Below are positions 16,131-24,506 of a DNA stretch of 64,000 nt, piece by piece. Made by a program: the position numbers and the translations under genes. Position 1 is the first letter of the stretch. Each line of letters opens with the position of its first letter. The notes under the pieces were generated by a model. It saw only the letters and a program-made list of their open reading frames with translations, was not told where the DNA came from and searched no databases. This stretch comes from SIG575 sp964474295 (lineage in GTDB: Bacteria; Bacillota; Clostridia; Oscillospirales; Acutalibacteraceae): contig CAYYRN010000004.1 of the NCBI GenBank assembly GCA_964474295.1, positions 8,650 through 72,649 of the forward strand, read 5' to 3'.

Positions 16131-17315
16131 ATGGCAACACTTCTTTTAATAGCAATTTATATTTCGTATATAGGTCTCGGTATACCCGATTCTCTTTTGG
16201 GTGCGGCGTGGCCGGCAATTTATACGGAGTTCGGTTTGCCTGTTTCGGGTGCGGGGTATGTGACAATGCTCATTTCCGTTTGCACGGCAATTTCAAGTCT
16301 TGTAAGCGCAAGGCTTGTCAACCGCTTTTCAACAAGGTCGATAACGGCGGCAAGTACCGCCCTGACCGCTGTTGCACTTTTGGGGATTTCATTTTCTCCC
16401 AACATCTATTGGCTTTGCCTTTTCGCAATTCCGATGGGCTTCGGTGCAGGTGCGATAGATTCCACGCTTAACAACTATGTCGCACTCAATTACAGTGCAA
16501 CGCAAATGAATTTTCTGCACTGTTTTTACGGAATCGGTGTTTCGGTAAGCCCTTACCTTATGTCGCTTGCTTTACGTCAAAGCAATATGTGGCGAATGGG
16601 TTATCGTGTGGCATTTTACATACAGTTTGCGATTATGGTAATTACCTTTGTCACACTTCCCTTGTGGAATAAAGTTAAAGAAAACCGACCGGAGGAAGAA
16701 AATTTTACCCCCGTCACGCTTTCATACAAAGAAATGGTAAGGATGCCGTCGGTGGTTATGGTTTGGCTGTGCTTTATGACCTCTTGTGCAATAGAAAGTC
16801 TTTGCACAACTTGGGGAAGCACGTTTCTCGTAAATTCAAAGGGAATGTCTGCCGATGTTGCGGCAGAGGTCGTGACCTTATACTATGTCGGACTTACGCT
16901 CGGCAGATTTTGCTCCGGCTTGTTTGCGAAAAAGATAAAGCCGTGGGGACTTATCAAAATAGGTGAGGGAATAGTTCTTGTTTCGATAATTATGCTGATG
17001 CTCCCTCTTCCGCCGAGTGTTGCAGGGGTATCGCTTTTCGTAACAGGCTTCGGAATAGGCCCCGTTTTCCCGAATTTTACGCACCTTACACCGGTCAATT
17101 TCGGCAAAGAAATTTCACAGTCGATTATCGGCTCGCAAATGGCGCTTACATATGTCAGCATTATGCTGACACCCGTTATTTTCGGTGAAATAGCGCGAAA
17201 ATTCGGTACTGATGTTTTCCCGTATTTTGCACTTGTGATTTTTGTCTTGCTGGTAATTTCAACTTTGGGACTTATCGGTATACTGAAAAAAGAAAACAGG
17301 TATTGTGCCGATTGA
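16131..17315 (+). CDS. Major facilitator superfamily transporter
   Basis: The 394-residue protein has about twelve hydrophobic helices and the MFS pattern of two six-helix halves, with SARLVNRFSTRS in the loop between helices 2 and 3. The lumen-facing start FMATLLLIAIYISYIGLGIPDSLLG (read in two parts, LLLIAIYISYIG and LGIPDSLLGAAWP) resembles the FucP/fucose permease and related sugar-permease group. Substrate unknown. ATG 16131 has GTAAGGAAAG just upstream and agrees with the promoter at 16068-16096. Confidence 0.82.
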   Translation: MATLLLIAIYISYIGLGIPDSLLGAAWPAIYTEFGLPVSGAGYVTMLISVCTAISSLVSARLVNRFSTRSITAASTALTAVALLGISFSPNIYWLCLFAIPMGFGAGAIDSTLNNYVALNYSATQMNFLHCFYGIGVSVSPYLMSLALRQSNMWRMGYRVAFYIQFAIMVITFVTLPLWNKVKENRPEEENFTPVTLSYKEMVRMPSVVMVWLCFMTSCAIESLCTTWGSTFLVNSKGMSADVAAEVVTLYYVGLTLGRFCSGLFAKKIKPWGLIKIGEGIVLVSIIMLMLPLPPSVAGVSLFVTGFGIGPVFPNFTHLTPVNFGKEISQSIIGSQMALTYVSIMLTPVIFGEIARKFGTDVFPYFALVIFVLLVISTLGLIGILKKENRYCAD

Positions 17316-17340
17316 CTTTTAAAGAACTATGTTTTAAAAT
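17312..17340 (+). promoter_or_regulatory. Promoter of the flavoprotein-proline operon
   Basis: TTGACT at 17312-17317, overlapping the end of the MFS gene, and TAAAAT at 17335-17340 are 17 bases apart. Confidence 0.7.
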
Positions 17341-17370
17341 ATTGTATTAAGAGCATAAGGAGGCGAAGAA

Positions 17371-18588
17371 ATGGTTTGGGATGTCGCAATTGTCGGTGCG
17401 GGTATGTCGGGACTTGTTTGTGCCGTTGAAATAAAAAAGAATTATCCCCAAAAAAGTGTTGTGCTTTTTGAAAGGCTCGACCGTGTAGGCAAAAAAATAC
17501 TGGCAACAGGCAACGGCAGATGCAACCTCGACAATCTTACCGCAAAAAAGGAAGATTACAATTCGCCCGAATTTGTTTCTTACGCACTCGAATGTTTTTC
17601 GGCAAAATCCAACCTTGAATTTTGGGAAAGTCTGGGACTTCTCACAACGTCGGACGGCGAGGGCAGAGTTTATCCGAGAAGTAACACTGCTTCAAGCGTT
17701 CTTGACGTTCTCAGGTTTGAAGCGGAAAGACTTAAAATAAAAATTGTTTTTGAAAAGGTAGAAAAAATAGAAAAAAACAAATATTTTTCGGTAAATTCTT
17801 TTAAAGCCGAAAACGTTGTTCTTGCCTGCGGCGGTTGTTCTTCTCCGGCACAGGGCAGTGACGGTTCGGGCTTTGAAATAGCAAAAAAAGCGGGGCATAA
17901 AATCACAAGACTTTCCCCGTCACTTGTGCAGATAACAACCGAAACACTTTTCACGAAGCCTTTAAAAGGAGTGCGTGTCAAAGGAAGCTTGACACTTGAA
18001 TCGGGCGGTAAAAATGTCGGTTTTTCAAAGGGCGAAATTTTGTTTGCGGATTACGGCTTGTCAGGCATTGCGAGTATGGATTTGTCAAGATTTTTATCTC
18101 GCCTTTCCGAAAAAGAAAACCCGAAGATTTATTTGGATGCCGCAGACGATATGACGGAAAACGAAATAATTTCGTATCTGATTTTAAGACGTGAGAGTAA
18201 TCCTCATTTAAAAAGCGAAAATTTGACAATCGGTATCATCCCGAAACAGTTAGGCAAAGCGGTTATCAAAAAATGCGGCATTGATGCAAACAAAGAAATC
18301 GGTTTGTTAACTAAAAAAGATTTTCAAAATATCGCAAATGTTATAAAGCATTTCGAGTTTAAGGTGACGGGAACAAAGGGCTTTGATTTTTCGCAGGTAA
18401 CGTCGGGCGGTGTCAGGCTCGATGAAGTGGAAAGCAAAACACTTATGTCAAAAAAAGTAAGCGGTCTTTATTTCTGCGGCGAAATTCTTGATGTCGATTC
18501 ACGCTGCGGAGGCTTTAATTTGCATTGGGCGGTAAGCTCGGCAAGGCTTGTATCACTCTTGAAAGGAAATCAAAATGATAAGAATTAA
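17371..18588 (+). CDS. HI0933-family NAD(P)/FAD-dependent oxidoreductase
   Basis: The 405-residue protein starts with the FAD-binding Rossmann motif VAIVGAGMSGLVCAVE and has LATGNGRCNLDN, the hallmark of the HI0933 (YhiN-like) flavoprotein family. It ends with the second FAD motif LYFCGEILDVDSRCGGFNL, shown here in parts as FCGEILDVD and CGGFNLHWA. A member of this family, BaiN, takes part in bile acid 7-dehydroxylation in gut clostridia, but most members are uncharacterised, so no substrate is given. ATG 17371 follows AAGGAGGCGAAGAA. Its end overlaps the next flavoprotein gene by 14 bases, implying translational coupling. Confidence 0.87.
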   Translation: MVWDVAIVGAGMSGLVCAVEIKKNYPQKSVVLFERLDRVGKKILATGNGRCNLDNLTAKKEDYNSPEFVSYALECFSAKSNLEFWESLGLLTTSDGEGRVYPRSNTASSVLDVLRFEAERLKIKIVFEKVEKIEKNKYFSVNSFKAENVVLACGGCSSPAQGSDGSGFEIAKKAGHKITRLSPSLVQITTETLFTKPLKGVRVKGSLTLESGGKNVGFSKGEILFADYGLSGIASMDLSRFLSRLSEKENPKIYLDAADDMTENEIISYLILRRESNPHLKSENLTIGIIPKQLGKAVIKKCGIDANKEIGLLTKKDFQNIANVIKHFEFKVTGTKGFDFSQVTSGGVRLDEVESKTLMSKKVSGLYFCGEILDVDSRCGGFNLHWAVSSARLVSLLKGNQNDKN

Positions 18589-20170
18589 TTCAATAAAAAT
18601 GCCTCTTGAGAGTGAGGAGAAAGATTTAAGAAATCTCGTTTCAAAAGCTCTCAGGATAAAGAATGAGGATGTCGAATCCGTCCGTGTTTTTAAACGTTCG
18701 GTTGACAGCAGAGATAAAGAAAACATTTTTTTCGTTTATTCCGTTGATGTGAGTGTGTATGATGAAAAAAAGGTTTTAAAAAAGAACGAACATAACAAAA
18801 ATGTTATTGAAATATGCGAATATGAATATGTAATGCCTGAAAACAGAAGAAAAAGCACTCTTCGTCCCGTGATTGCGGGGTTCGGCCCTGCCGGAATGTT
18901 TGCGGCGCTTACTTTGGCAAGGGCGGGACTTAAACCTCTCGTTCTCGAAAGAGGCAACGATGTTGACACAAGAACAAAGGATGTAAGTGTTTTTTGGAAC
19001 GAAAGACAGCTCAACACCGAATCCAACGTTCAGTTCGGTGAGGGCGGAGCAGGTACTTTTTCCGACGGTAAGCTTACAACGGGCATAAAAGACCCACTGT
19101 GCCGCCACTGTCTGAAGGAGCTTGTGCTTCACGGCGCACCGGAAGAAATTTTGTATAACGCAAAGCCGCACATCGGCACGGACAAACTCAAGGACGTTGT
19201 GAAAAACATCCGCAAAGAGGTGTCGTCTTTAGGCGGCGAAATCCTTTTCGGTGCAAAGCTTACGGATATAATTGTTTTCAACGGTGTCATACAGGGCGTA
19301 ACTTACGTTCAAAACGGAAAAGAAATCGATTTTGAAACCGATACCTTGCTTCTTGCCGTAGGTCACTCCGCGAGGGATACAATAACAATGCTTTACAACA
19401 AAGGCATTAAAATGATGCAAAAGGCTTTCTCTGTCGGTGCGAGAATAGAGCATCCGAGGGAGTTTATCGATAAGGCACAGTATGGCTCTTATGCGGGACA
19501 TCCGAAGCTCGGTGCGGCAGATTACAAAATGGCGTGCCACCCACCGCACGGAAGAGGAGCATATACATTTTGTATGTGTCCGGGAGGTACGGTTGTTGCC
19601 TCATCCTCCGATGAGGGAGGGGTTGTGGTAAACGGTATGAGCGAATACAGCCGTGACGGCGAAAACTCAAATTCCGCTTTGCTTGTGGGCATCGAACCCG
19701 AAGATTTTCCGAGTGATAATCCGCTTTCGGGTTTTGTTTTGCAGCGTGACATCGAAGAAAAAGCTTTTTATCACGGCGGGGGCAATTATGCTTCTCCTGC
19801 ACAGCTTGTCGGAGATTTCTTGTCAGACAGAAAGTCCGTAAAGCTGGGAAGCGTTAAGCCGACTTGTCCCACGGGTGTGGAATGTGCCGATTTAAGACAG
19901 GTTTTGCCGAAAAAAGTTACCGATACTTTAAGCTCGGCTTTAATTAAAATGGATACTATGCTCAAGGGCTTCGCTATGCCCGATGCCGTTTTGACAGGTG
20001 CGGAAACAAGAAGCTCCTCTCCTGTGAGAATTTTGAGGGATGAATTTTTTCAAACGAATGTCAGCGGACTTTTCCCGTCGGGCGAGGGTGCGGGATATGC
20101 CGGAGGAATCGTTTCCGCTGCTGTTGACGGAATAAAATGTGCCCATGCGGTGCTTAATGATGAATCGTAA
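18575..20170 (+). CDS. COG2509-family FAD-dependent dehydrogenase
   Basis: The 531-residue protein begins with about 90 residues of a small basic domain (KALRIKNEDVESVRVFKRSVDSR) that resembles an RNA- or ferredoxin-like fold. The FAD motif VIAGFGPAGMFAALTLARAGL follows near residue 100 (core GFGPAGMFAA), then FGEGGAGTFSDGKL and near the end FPSGEGAGYAGGI. The family is widespread in Firmicutes but has no defined substrate. It is distinct from the HI0933-type gene upstream, which it overlaps by 14 bases. proB starts ten bases after its stop. Confidence 0.85.
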   Translation: MIRINSIKMPLESEEKDLRNLVSKALRIKNEDVESVRVFKRSVDSRDKENIFFVYSVDVSVYDEKKVLKKNEHNKNVIEICEYEYVMPENRRKSTLRPVIAGFGPAGMFAALTLARAGLKPLVLERGNDVDTRTKDVSVFWNERQLNTESNVQFGEGGAGTFSDGKLTTGIKDPLCRHCLKELVLHGAPEEILYNAKPHIGTDKLKDVVKNIRKEVSSLGGEILFGAKLTDIIVFNGVIQGVTYVQNGKEIDFETDTLLLAVGHSARDTITMLYNKGIKMMQKAFSVGARIEHPREFIDKAQYGSYAGHPKLGAADYKMACHPPHGRGAYTFCMCPGGTVVASSSDEGGVVVNGMSEYSRDGENSNSALLVGIEPEDFPSDNPLSGFVLQRDIEEKAFYHGGGNYASPAQLVGDFLSDRKSVKLGSVKPTCPTGVECADLRQVLPKKVTDTLSSALIKMDTMLKGFAMPDAVLTGAETRSSSPVRILRDEFFQTNVSGLFPSGEGAGYAGGIVSAAVDGIKCAHAVLNDES

Positions 20171-20180
20171 GGTGATGTAA

Positions 20181-20963
20181 ATGGAAACAAAAAGAATAGT
20201 GGTTAAGGTAGGTACTTCAACTCTTACACACAAAACGGGCAGGCTCAACATAAGACGTGTCGAACAGCTTGTCAAAACACTTGCTGATTTGCAAAATGCG
20301 GGAAACCAGATTATGCTTGTTTCAAGCGGTGCAATAGGGCTCGGAATGAGCAAGCTCGGAATGAGCAAAAGACCGACCGACACACCCACAAAGCAGGCGT
20401 GTGCGGCGGTAGGTCAGTGTGAGCTTATGTATCTTTACGATAAGCTTTTTTCGGAATATTCGCTCAACGTTTCGCAAATTCTGCTTACAAAGTACGTTTT
20501 GCTGGAGGATAGGGCGAAAAACGTTGAAAATGCAGTTGAAAGATTGCTCGAACTCGGCACAATCCCTGTTGTTAACGAAAACGACGTTGTGGCGATAGAT
20601 GAGCTTGAGCTTGAAATGGGCGAGAACGATTCCCTTGCCGCAATAATGGCAAAGGTTGCAAAGGCGGATATGCTTGTGATACTTTCCGATATAGACGGAC
20701 TTTACGATAAAAACCCGAAAGAGAATAAGGACGCACACCTTATAAAAAGCGTGGATTCGATAACGGAAGAAATGAAAATAAATGCCGGAGGTGCAGGTTC
20801 TTCACTCGGCACGGGCGGTATGATAACAAAGCTCAAGGCTGCGGAAATCGCAAACGAAGCCGGCATAGATATGGTAATAATGAACGGCAATAAGCCCGAA
20901 AAATTATATGATCTTTTGGACGGCAAGCCGATCGGTACATTTTTTAAGGGAGTGAAAATATGA
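20181..20963 (+). CDS. proB: Glutamate 5-kinase
   Basis: The 260-residue protein is an amino acid kinase (VVKVGTSTLTH, VSSGAIGLG, NENDVVAIDE, GTGGMITKLKAA). It phosphorylates glutamate to gamma-glutamyl phosphate, the first step of proline synthesis. It is the short form, with no C-terminal PUA domain, as in many Firmicutes; E. coli ProB is about 367 residues. ATG 20181 follows AAGGTGATGTAA. It overlaps proA by four bases (ATGA). Confidence 0.96.
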   Translation: METKRIVVKVGTSTLTHKTGRLNIRRVEQLVKTLADLQNAGNQIMLVSSGAIGLGMSKLGMSKRPTDTPTKQACAAVGQCELMYLYDKLFSEYSLNVSQILLTKYVLLEDRAKNVENAVERLLELGTIPVVNENDVVAIDELELEMGENDSLAAIMAKVAKADMLVILSDIDGLYDKNPKENKDAHLIKSVDSITEEMKINAGGAGSSLGTGGMITKLKAAEIANEAGIDMVIMNGNKPEKLYDLLDGKPIGTFFKGVKI

Positions 20964-22207
20964 GTTACATACTTACCCTCGGAGAAAACGCAAAAAAAGT
21001 CAAATCCGAGCTTATGACTGCTTCAACGGTCAAAAAGAACGATGCTCTTATAAAAATTTCGGAAGAGCTTAAAAACAATATCGGTTTAATTATCGAAAAA
21101 AACAGGCAAGACCTTGAAAATGCCGAAAAAAACGGTATGTCGAAGTCTATGCTTGACAGGCTTATGCTTGATGAAAAAAGAATTATGTCCATGGCAAATG
21201 CGTGCGTAAATCTTTCAAAGCTTGATGACCCGATAGGCGAAGTTGTCGGCGGCGGTACACGTCCGAACGGTATGAAAATAGAAAAAGTAAGGGTTCCCAT
21301 GGGTGTTATAGGAATTATTTACGAAGCACGTCCGAACGTTACGGTTGATGCCGCATCGCTTTGTCTTAAAAGCGGAAATACCGTTATTCTCAGAGGCGGC
21401 AAGGAAGCCTTTGAAAGCAACAGGGTTTTGATGAAGCTTATGCGTAGTGCTGTTGAAAAAGCGGGATTTTCCGCCGATATTATGCAGCTTGTCGAAGACA
21501 CTTCAAGGTCAACGGCAACGGAAATGATGAAGCTCAACGGATATATCGATGTGCTTATTCCGAGAGGCGGTGCGGGACTTATTTCTTCCGTGGTGAAAAA
21601 CGCAACCGTTCCCGTCATAGAAACAGGCACGGGAAACTGTCATCTGTATGTTGACGAAAGTGCCGATTTGGAAATGGCTGCCGATATTTTAATTAACGGC
21701 AAAACGCAAAGACCGTCTGTATGCAATGCACTTGAAAGTCTTTTGGTAAACAAAAATATCGCAGAAAATTTCCTGCCCCTTGCAAAAGAAAGGCTTGACA
21801 AATTCGGCGTTGAAATAAGAGGCTGTGAAAAAACAAAAGAAATTCTCGGAAGCTCTGTTGTCGATGCCGACGAGGAAGATTACGCTACGGAATTTCTCGA
21901 TTTGATTATTTCCGTTAAGGTTGTTGAAGATGTAAACGAAGCGATTGCTCACATTTCAAAGTACACAACGGGACATTCCGAATGTATTGTTACAAAAAGC
22001 CTTGAAAATGCGGAAAAATTCCAAAGCGAAATCGATGCTGCCGCAGTTTATGTCAATTGCTCGACAAGGTTTACGGACGGTGAGGAGTTCGGTCTCGGTG
22101 CGGAAATAGGCATTTCAACGCAAAAGCTTCACGCAAGAGGCCCTATGGGACTTAAAGAACTTACTACCACCAAATACTTAATCAGCGGCAAAGGTCAAAT
22201 AAGGTGA
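20960..22207 (+). CDS. proA: Gamma-glutamyl phosphate reductase
   Basis: The 415-residue aldehyde dehydrogenase-fold enzyme reduces gamma-glutamyl phosphate to glutamate semialdehyde with NADPH. Visible motifs are GVIGIIYEARPNVTVDA, the catalytic cysteine in QRPSVCNALE (about residue 255) and FGLGAEIGISTQKLHARGPMGL, cited in part as GAEIGISTQKLHARGPMG. It overlaps proB, so the two are made together. proC is not in the window. Confidence 0.96.
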   Translation: MSYILTLGENAKKVKSELMTASTVKKNDALIKISEELKNNIGLIIEKNRQDLENAEKNGMSKSMLDRLMLDEKRIMSMANACVNLSKLDDPIGEVVGGGTRPNGMKIEKVRVPMGVIGIIYEARPNVTVDAASLCLKSGNTVILRGGKEAFESNRVLMKLMRSAVEKAGFSADIMQLVEDTSRSTATEMMKLNGYIDVLIPRGGAGLISSVVKNATVPVIETGTGNCHLYVDESADLEMAADILINGKTQRPSVCNALESLLVNKNIAENFLPLAKERLDKFGVEIRGCEKTKEILGSSVVDADEEDYATEFLDLIISVKVVEDVNEAIAHISKYTTGHSECIVTKSLENAEKFQSEIDAAAVYVNCSTRFTDGEEFGLGAEIGISTQKLHARGPMGLKELTTTKYLISGKGQIR

Positions 22208-22212
22208 ATAAA

Positions 22213-23424
22213 ATGGAAAACTTTAAACCTGTAATAAGATTTTTGGCAGTCAGTGACGTTCATTATGATGATGAATATACGGTAGAGCATGAGCGTATGA
22301 AAAAAGCACTCGAAACGGCTTACAAAATAGCCGAGGAGAACGAATGTTACAAAAACCTCGATGCTGTGGTTGTGGTCGGTGACTTTGCAAGCAGCGGTTC
22401 TCAGTGCCAAATGGATGCTTTTAAGGAAACTCTCGATAACGGTATGAAAGAGGAAACAAAAAGGATTATGCTCATTTCAAGCCACGAATTTCACGGTGAG
22501 GGCGGAATGGAAGGCGGCTGTGAGCGTTTTCAAAAAACGTTCGGTCAAAAGCTTGACCAGCATAACGTGATAAACGGTTTTCATTTTATTTCCGTGTCCT
22601 CCAACAACGGTGCGGGATTTAAAGAGGATAAGGTTGAATTTTTGTCAAATGAGCTGAAAAAGGCATCGGCGGATGACCCCAAAAAACCGATTTTCGTTTT
22701 TCAGCACCCGCATATACAGTCAACGGTTTACGGAAGTGTGCTTTGGGGCGAAAACGATTTTATACCGGTGATGATGAATTATCCGCAGATTATAGATTTT
22801 TCGGGACACTCCCATGCACCGATTAACGACCCCCGTTCAATTCATCAACAGCATTTCACCTGCATCGGCACAGGTACGCTTTCTTATTTCGAGCTTGACG
22901 AATTTGATAAAATTTACGGAACCGTTCCTCCGAATGACGATAATGCGGCACAAATGACAATCGTTGAAGCGGATGAAAACGGCAGGGTACGTGTTTATCC
23001 GTATGACCTCATTACGGGCAATTTCTTCCCGAACGTTTGGAAAATCGATAAGCCGTATGACGTTGATTCTTTCCTTTACACGGATGAAAAACGTTACAAA
23101 AATCCTCCCAAGGTTTATTTTGACGGTAACGAAAATATCGAAATCGAAGCGGGCTCCGACTTTTGCAATGTCACCTTTGAACAGGCAAAATGCGAGAGTG
23201 AGTATGTAAACGGATACGATATTACAGTAAAACGCAAATCGGATTTGTGTACGCAGTGTAAGGTTTCCGTGTGGTCGGAGTATTATTTTTACAATATGCC
23301 GAAAACTCTTACGCAAAAAATTCAAAACCTTTCTCCCGATACAGAATATATTCTCGAAATTCGTGCTTACGGATTTTGGAAAAATTATTCAAACAAGCTT
23401 TCAAAGCAATTCAAAACAAAATAA
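22213..23424 (+). CDS. Calcineurin-like metallophosphoesterase with a C-terminal fibronectin-like domain
   Basis: The N-terminal half of this 403-residue protein has metal-binding motifs of the superfamily: AVSDVHYDD, VVVGDFASSG, ISSHEFHGEG (in place of the usual GNHD) and FSGHSHAP. The C-terminal region (about 300-403) is strand-rich, with a TEYILEIRAYG ending typical of a fibronectin type III fold. There is no signal peptide, so it should act in the cytoplasm. ATG 22213 is chosen because AAGGTGA sits five bases upstream; the GTG at 22204 lies within that ribosome site. The usual GNHE motif has become SSHEF, so activity or metal choice may differ. The substrate is unknown. Confidence 0.82.
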   Translation: MENFKPVIRFLAVSDVHYDDEYTVEHERMKKALETAYKIAEENECYKNLDAVVVVGDFASSGSQCQMDAFKETLDNGMKEETKRIMLISSHEFHGEGGMEGGCERFQKTFGQKLDQHNVINGFHFISVSSNNGAGFKEDKVEFLSNELKKASADDPKKPIFVFQHPHIQSTVYGSVLWGENDFIPVMMNYPQIIDFSGHSHAPINDPRSIHQQHFTCIGTGTLSYFELDEFDKIYGTVPPNDDNAAQMTIVEADENGRVRVYPYDLITGNFFPNVWKIDKPYDVDSFLYTDEKRYKNPPKVYFDGNENIEIEAGSDFCNVTFEQAKCESEYVNGYDITVKRKSDLCTQCKVSVWSEYYFYNMPKTLTQKIQNLSPDTEYILEIRAYGFWKNYSNKLSKQFKTK

Positions 23425-23427
23425 AGC

Positions 23428-23468
23428 ACGGCGGATAACCTCTTTTGCTTCGGTTATCCGCCGTTTTT
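23428..23468. terminator. Strong terminator between convergent phosphoesterase and epimerase genes
   Basis: ACGGCGGATAACC (23428-23440) pairs with GGTTATCCGCCGT (23452-23464), followed by TTTT on the plus strand. The A/T flanks allow some function in both directions. Confidence 0.9.
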
Positions 23469-23476
23469 ATATGTAT

Positions 23477-24328
23477 TTATTTAATTTCGGCTTTCCAGGA
23501 ATATTCAAATACTTTTCCGGGTTCGAGTGTTTGAATACCTCTTTTTTCGGAAACGTCATTTTTTATTTCGTAAGAGTCGTTAACACCCCACCACGGCTCT
23601 ATGCAAACATAAGGTGCGCCGGGCTTTGCCCAAATACCGAGGAACGGGGCGTCACCCAAATCAAAGTGAAGAATTTCACTTCCGTTTTTGCTTTTGAGCG
23701 TAAGTCCCTTTGACTTGAAGCCGTGAAGAATCAGTGCATCCTCAACGAAAATATCCTTTGTTATTTCGATTTCTTTCGCATTGTCAAGCAAAGGCTCATC
23801 AAATACGGCAATTATAGAATCTTTGTCGATTCTTTCCGTGACGAGGGTTTCGTTTTCATCAAAGATGATTTTGTCACCGATTTCAATGTTGAATCCGGGA
23901 TGAGCGCCGAGAGAAAAATACATTTTCTTTTCATCGAGGTTTTTGACAGTGTGCTTTACGCACAAGCCGTCATCTTCAAGATTAAATTCGACAAGCAGTT
24001 CAAATTTAAACGGATACATTTTAAGCGTGTCATCATCATAGGTTTGCGAAAAAACAGCTTGCGTGTCGGTTTTTGAAATAAGATTAAACGGACGTTTTCT
24101 TGCAAAGCCGTGCTTTTGCATTGTGTATTCCGTACCGTCATAGCGGTATTTATCATCAAGCAGCTTGCCGATGAACGGGAAAAGAACAGGCGATTGACCG
24201 TACCAAATTTCTTCTTTGCCGTACCAGATGTATTCCTTTTGAGTGTCTTTCTTTACAAGGCTGTGAAGCTCCGCACCGTCGTGCTTGATTTCTGCCGAGA
24301 AATTACCGTTTTCTATTTTTGTAATCAT
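23477..24328 (-). CDS. Aldose 1-epimerase-like protein (LacX group)
   Basis: The 283-residue protein has the galactose mutarotase-like beta fold: GAELHSLVKKD, PVLFPFIGKL, HGFARKRPF and LGAHPGFNI. The His residues in HGFA and GAHPGF fit the epimerase active site. Family members interconvert alpha and beta anomers of sugars or sugar phosphates. It is a single-gene unit convergent with the phosphoesterase, sharing its terminator. Confidence 0.87.
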   Translation of the reverse strand: MITKIENGNFSAEIKHDGAELHSLVKKDTQKEYIWYGKEEIWYGQSPVLFPFIGKLLDDKYRYDGTEYTMQKHGFARKRPFNLISKTDTQAVFSQTYDDDTLKMYPFKFELLVEFNLEDDGLCVKHTVKNLDEKKMYFSLGAHPGFNIEIGDKIIFDENETLVTERIDKDSIIAVFDEPLLDNAKEIEITKDIFVEDALILHGFKSKGLTLKSKNGSEILHFDLGDAPFLGIWAKPGAPYVCIEPWWGVNDSYEIKNDVSEKRGIQTLEPGKVFEYSWKAEIK

Positions 24329-24355
24329 ATGTAAAACCCCTTTGCTTTTTTAATT

Positions 24356-24384
24356 ATAATAACACATCGCTAAATGTTTTACAA
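24356..24384 (-). promoter_or_regulatory. Promoter of the epimerase gene
   Basis: On the minus strand TTGTAA (24379-24384) and TATTAT (24356-24361) are 17 bases apart. Confidence 0.65.
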
Positions 24385-24420
24385 GTCACCGTGATGCGGA
24401 AATTATTTTAATCTCAACGG

Positions 24421-24449
24421 TTGCAGATAATATAAAAATGTGGTAAGAT
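24421..24449 (+). promoter_or_regulatory. Promoter of the recJ-rel operon
   Basis: TTGCAG at 24421-24426 and TAAGAT at 24444-24449 are 17 bases apart. This appears to be the head promoter of a long operon that may run to mazG at 34809. Confidence 0.6.
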
Positions 24450-24506
24450 ATATTATTATCTATAAGTTTGCTTTTTGATTTTTATTTTAATTTACGGAGA
24501 AAAAAT

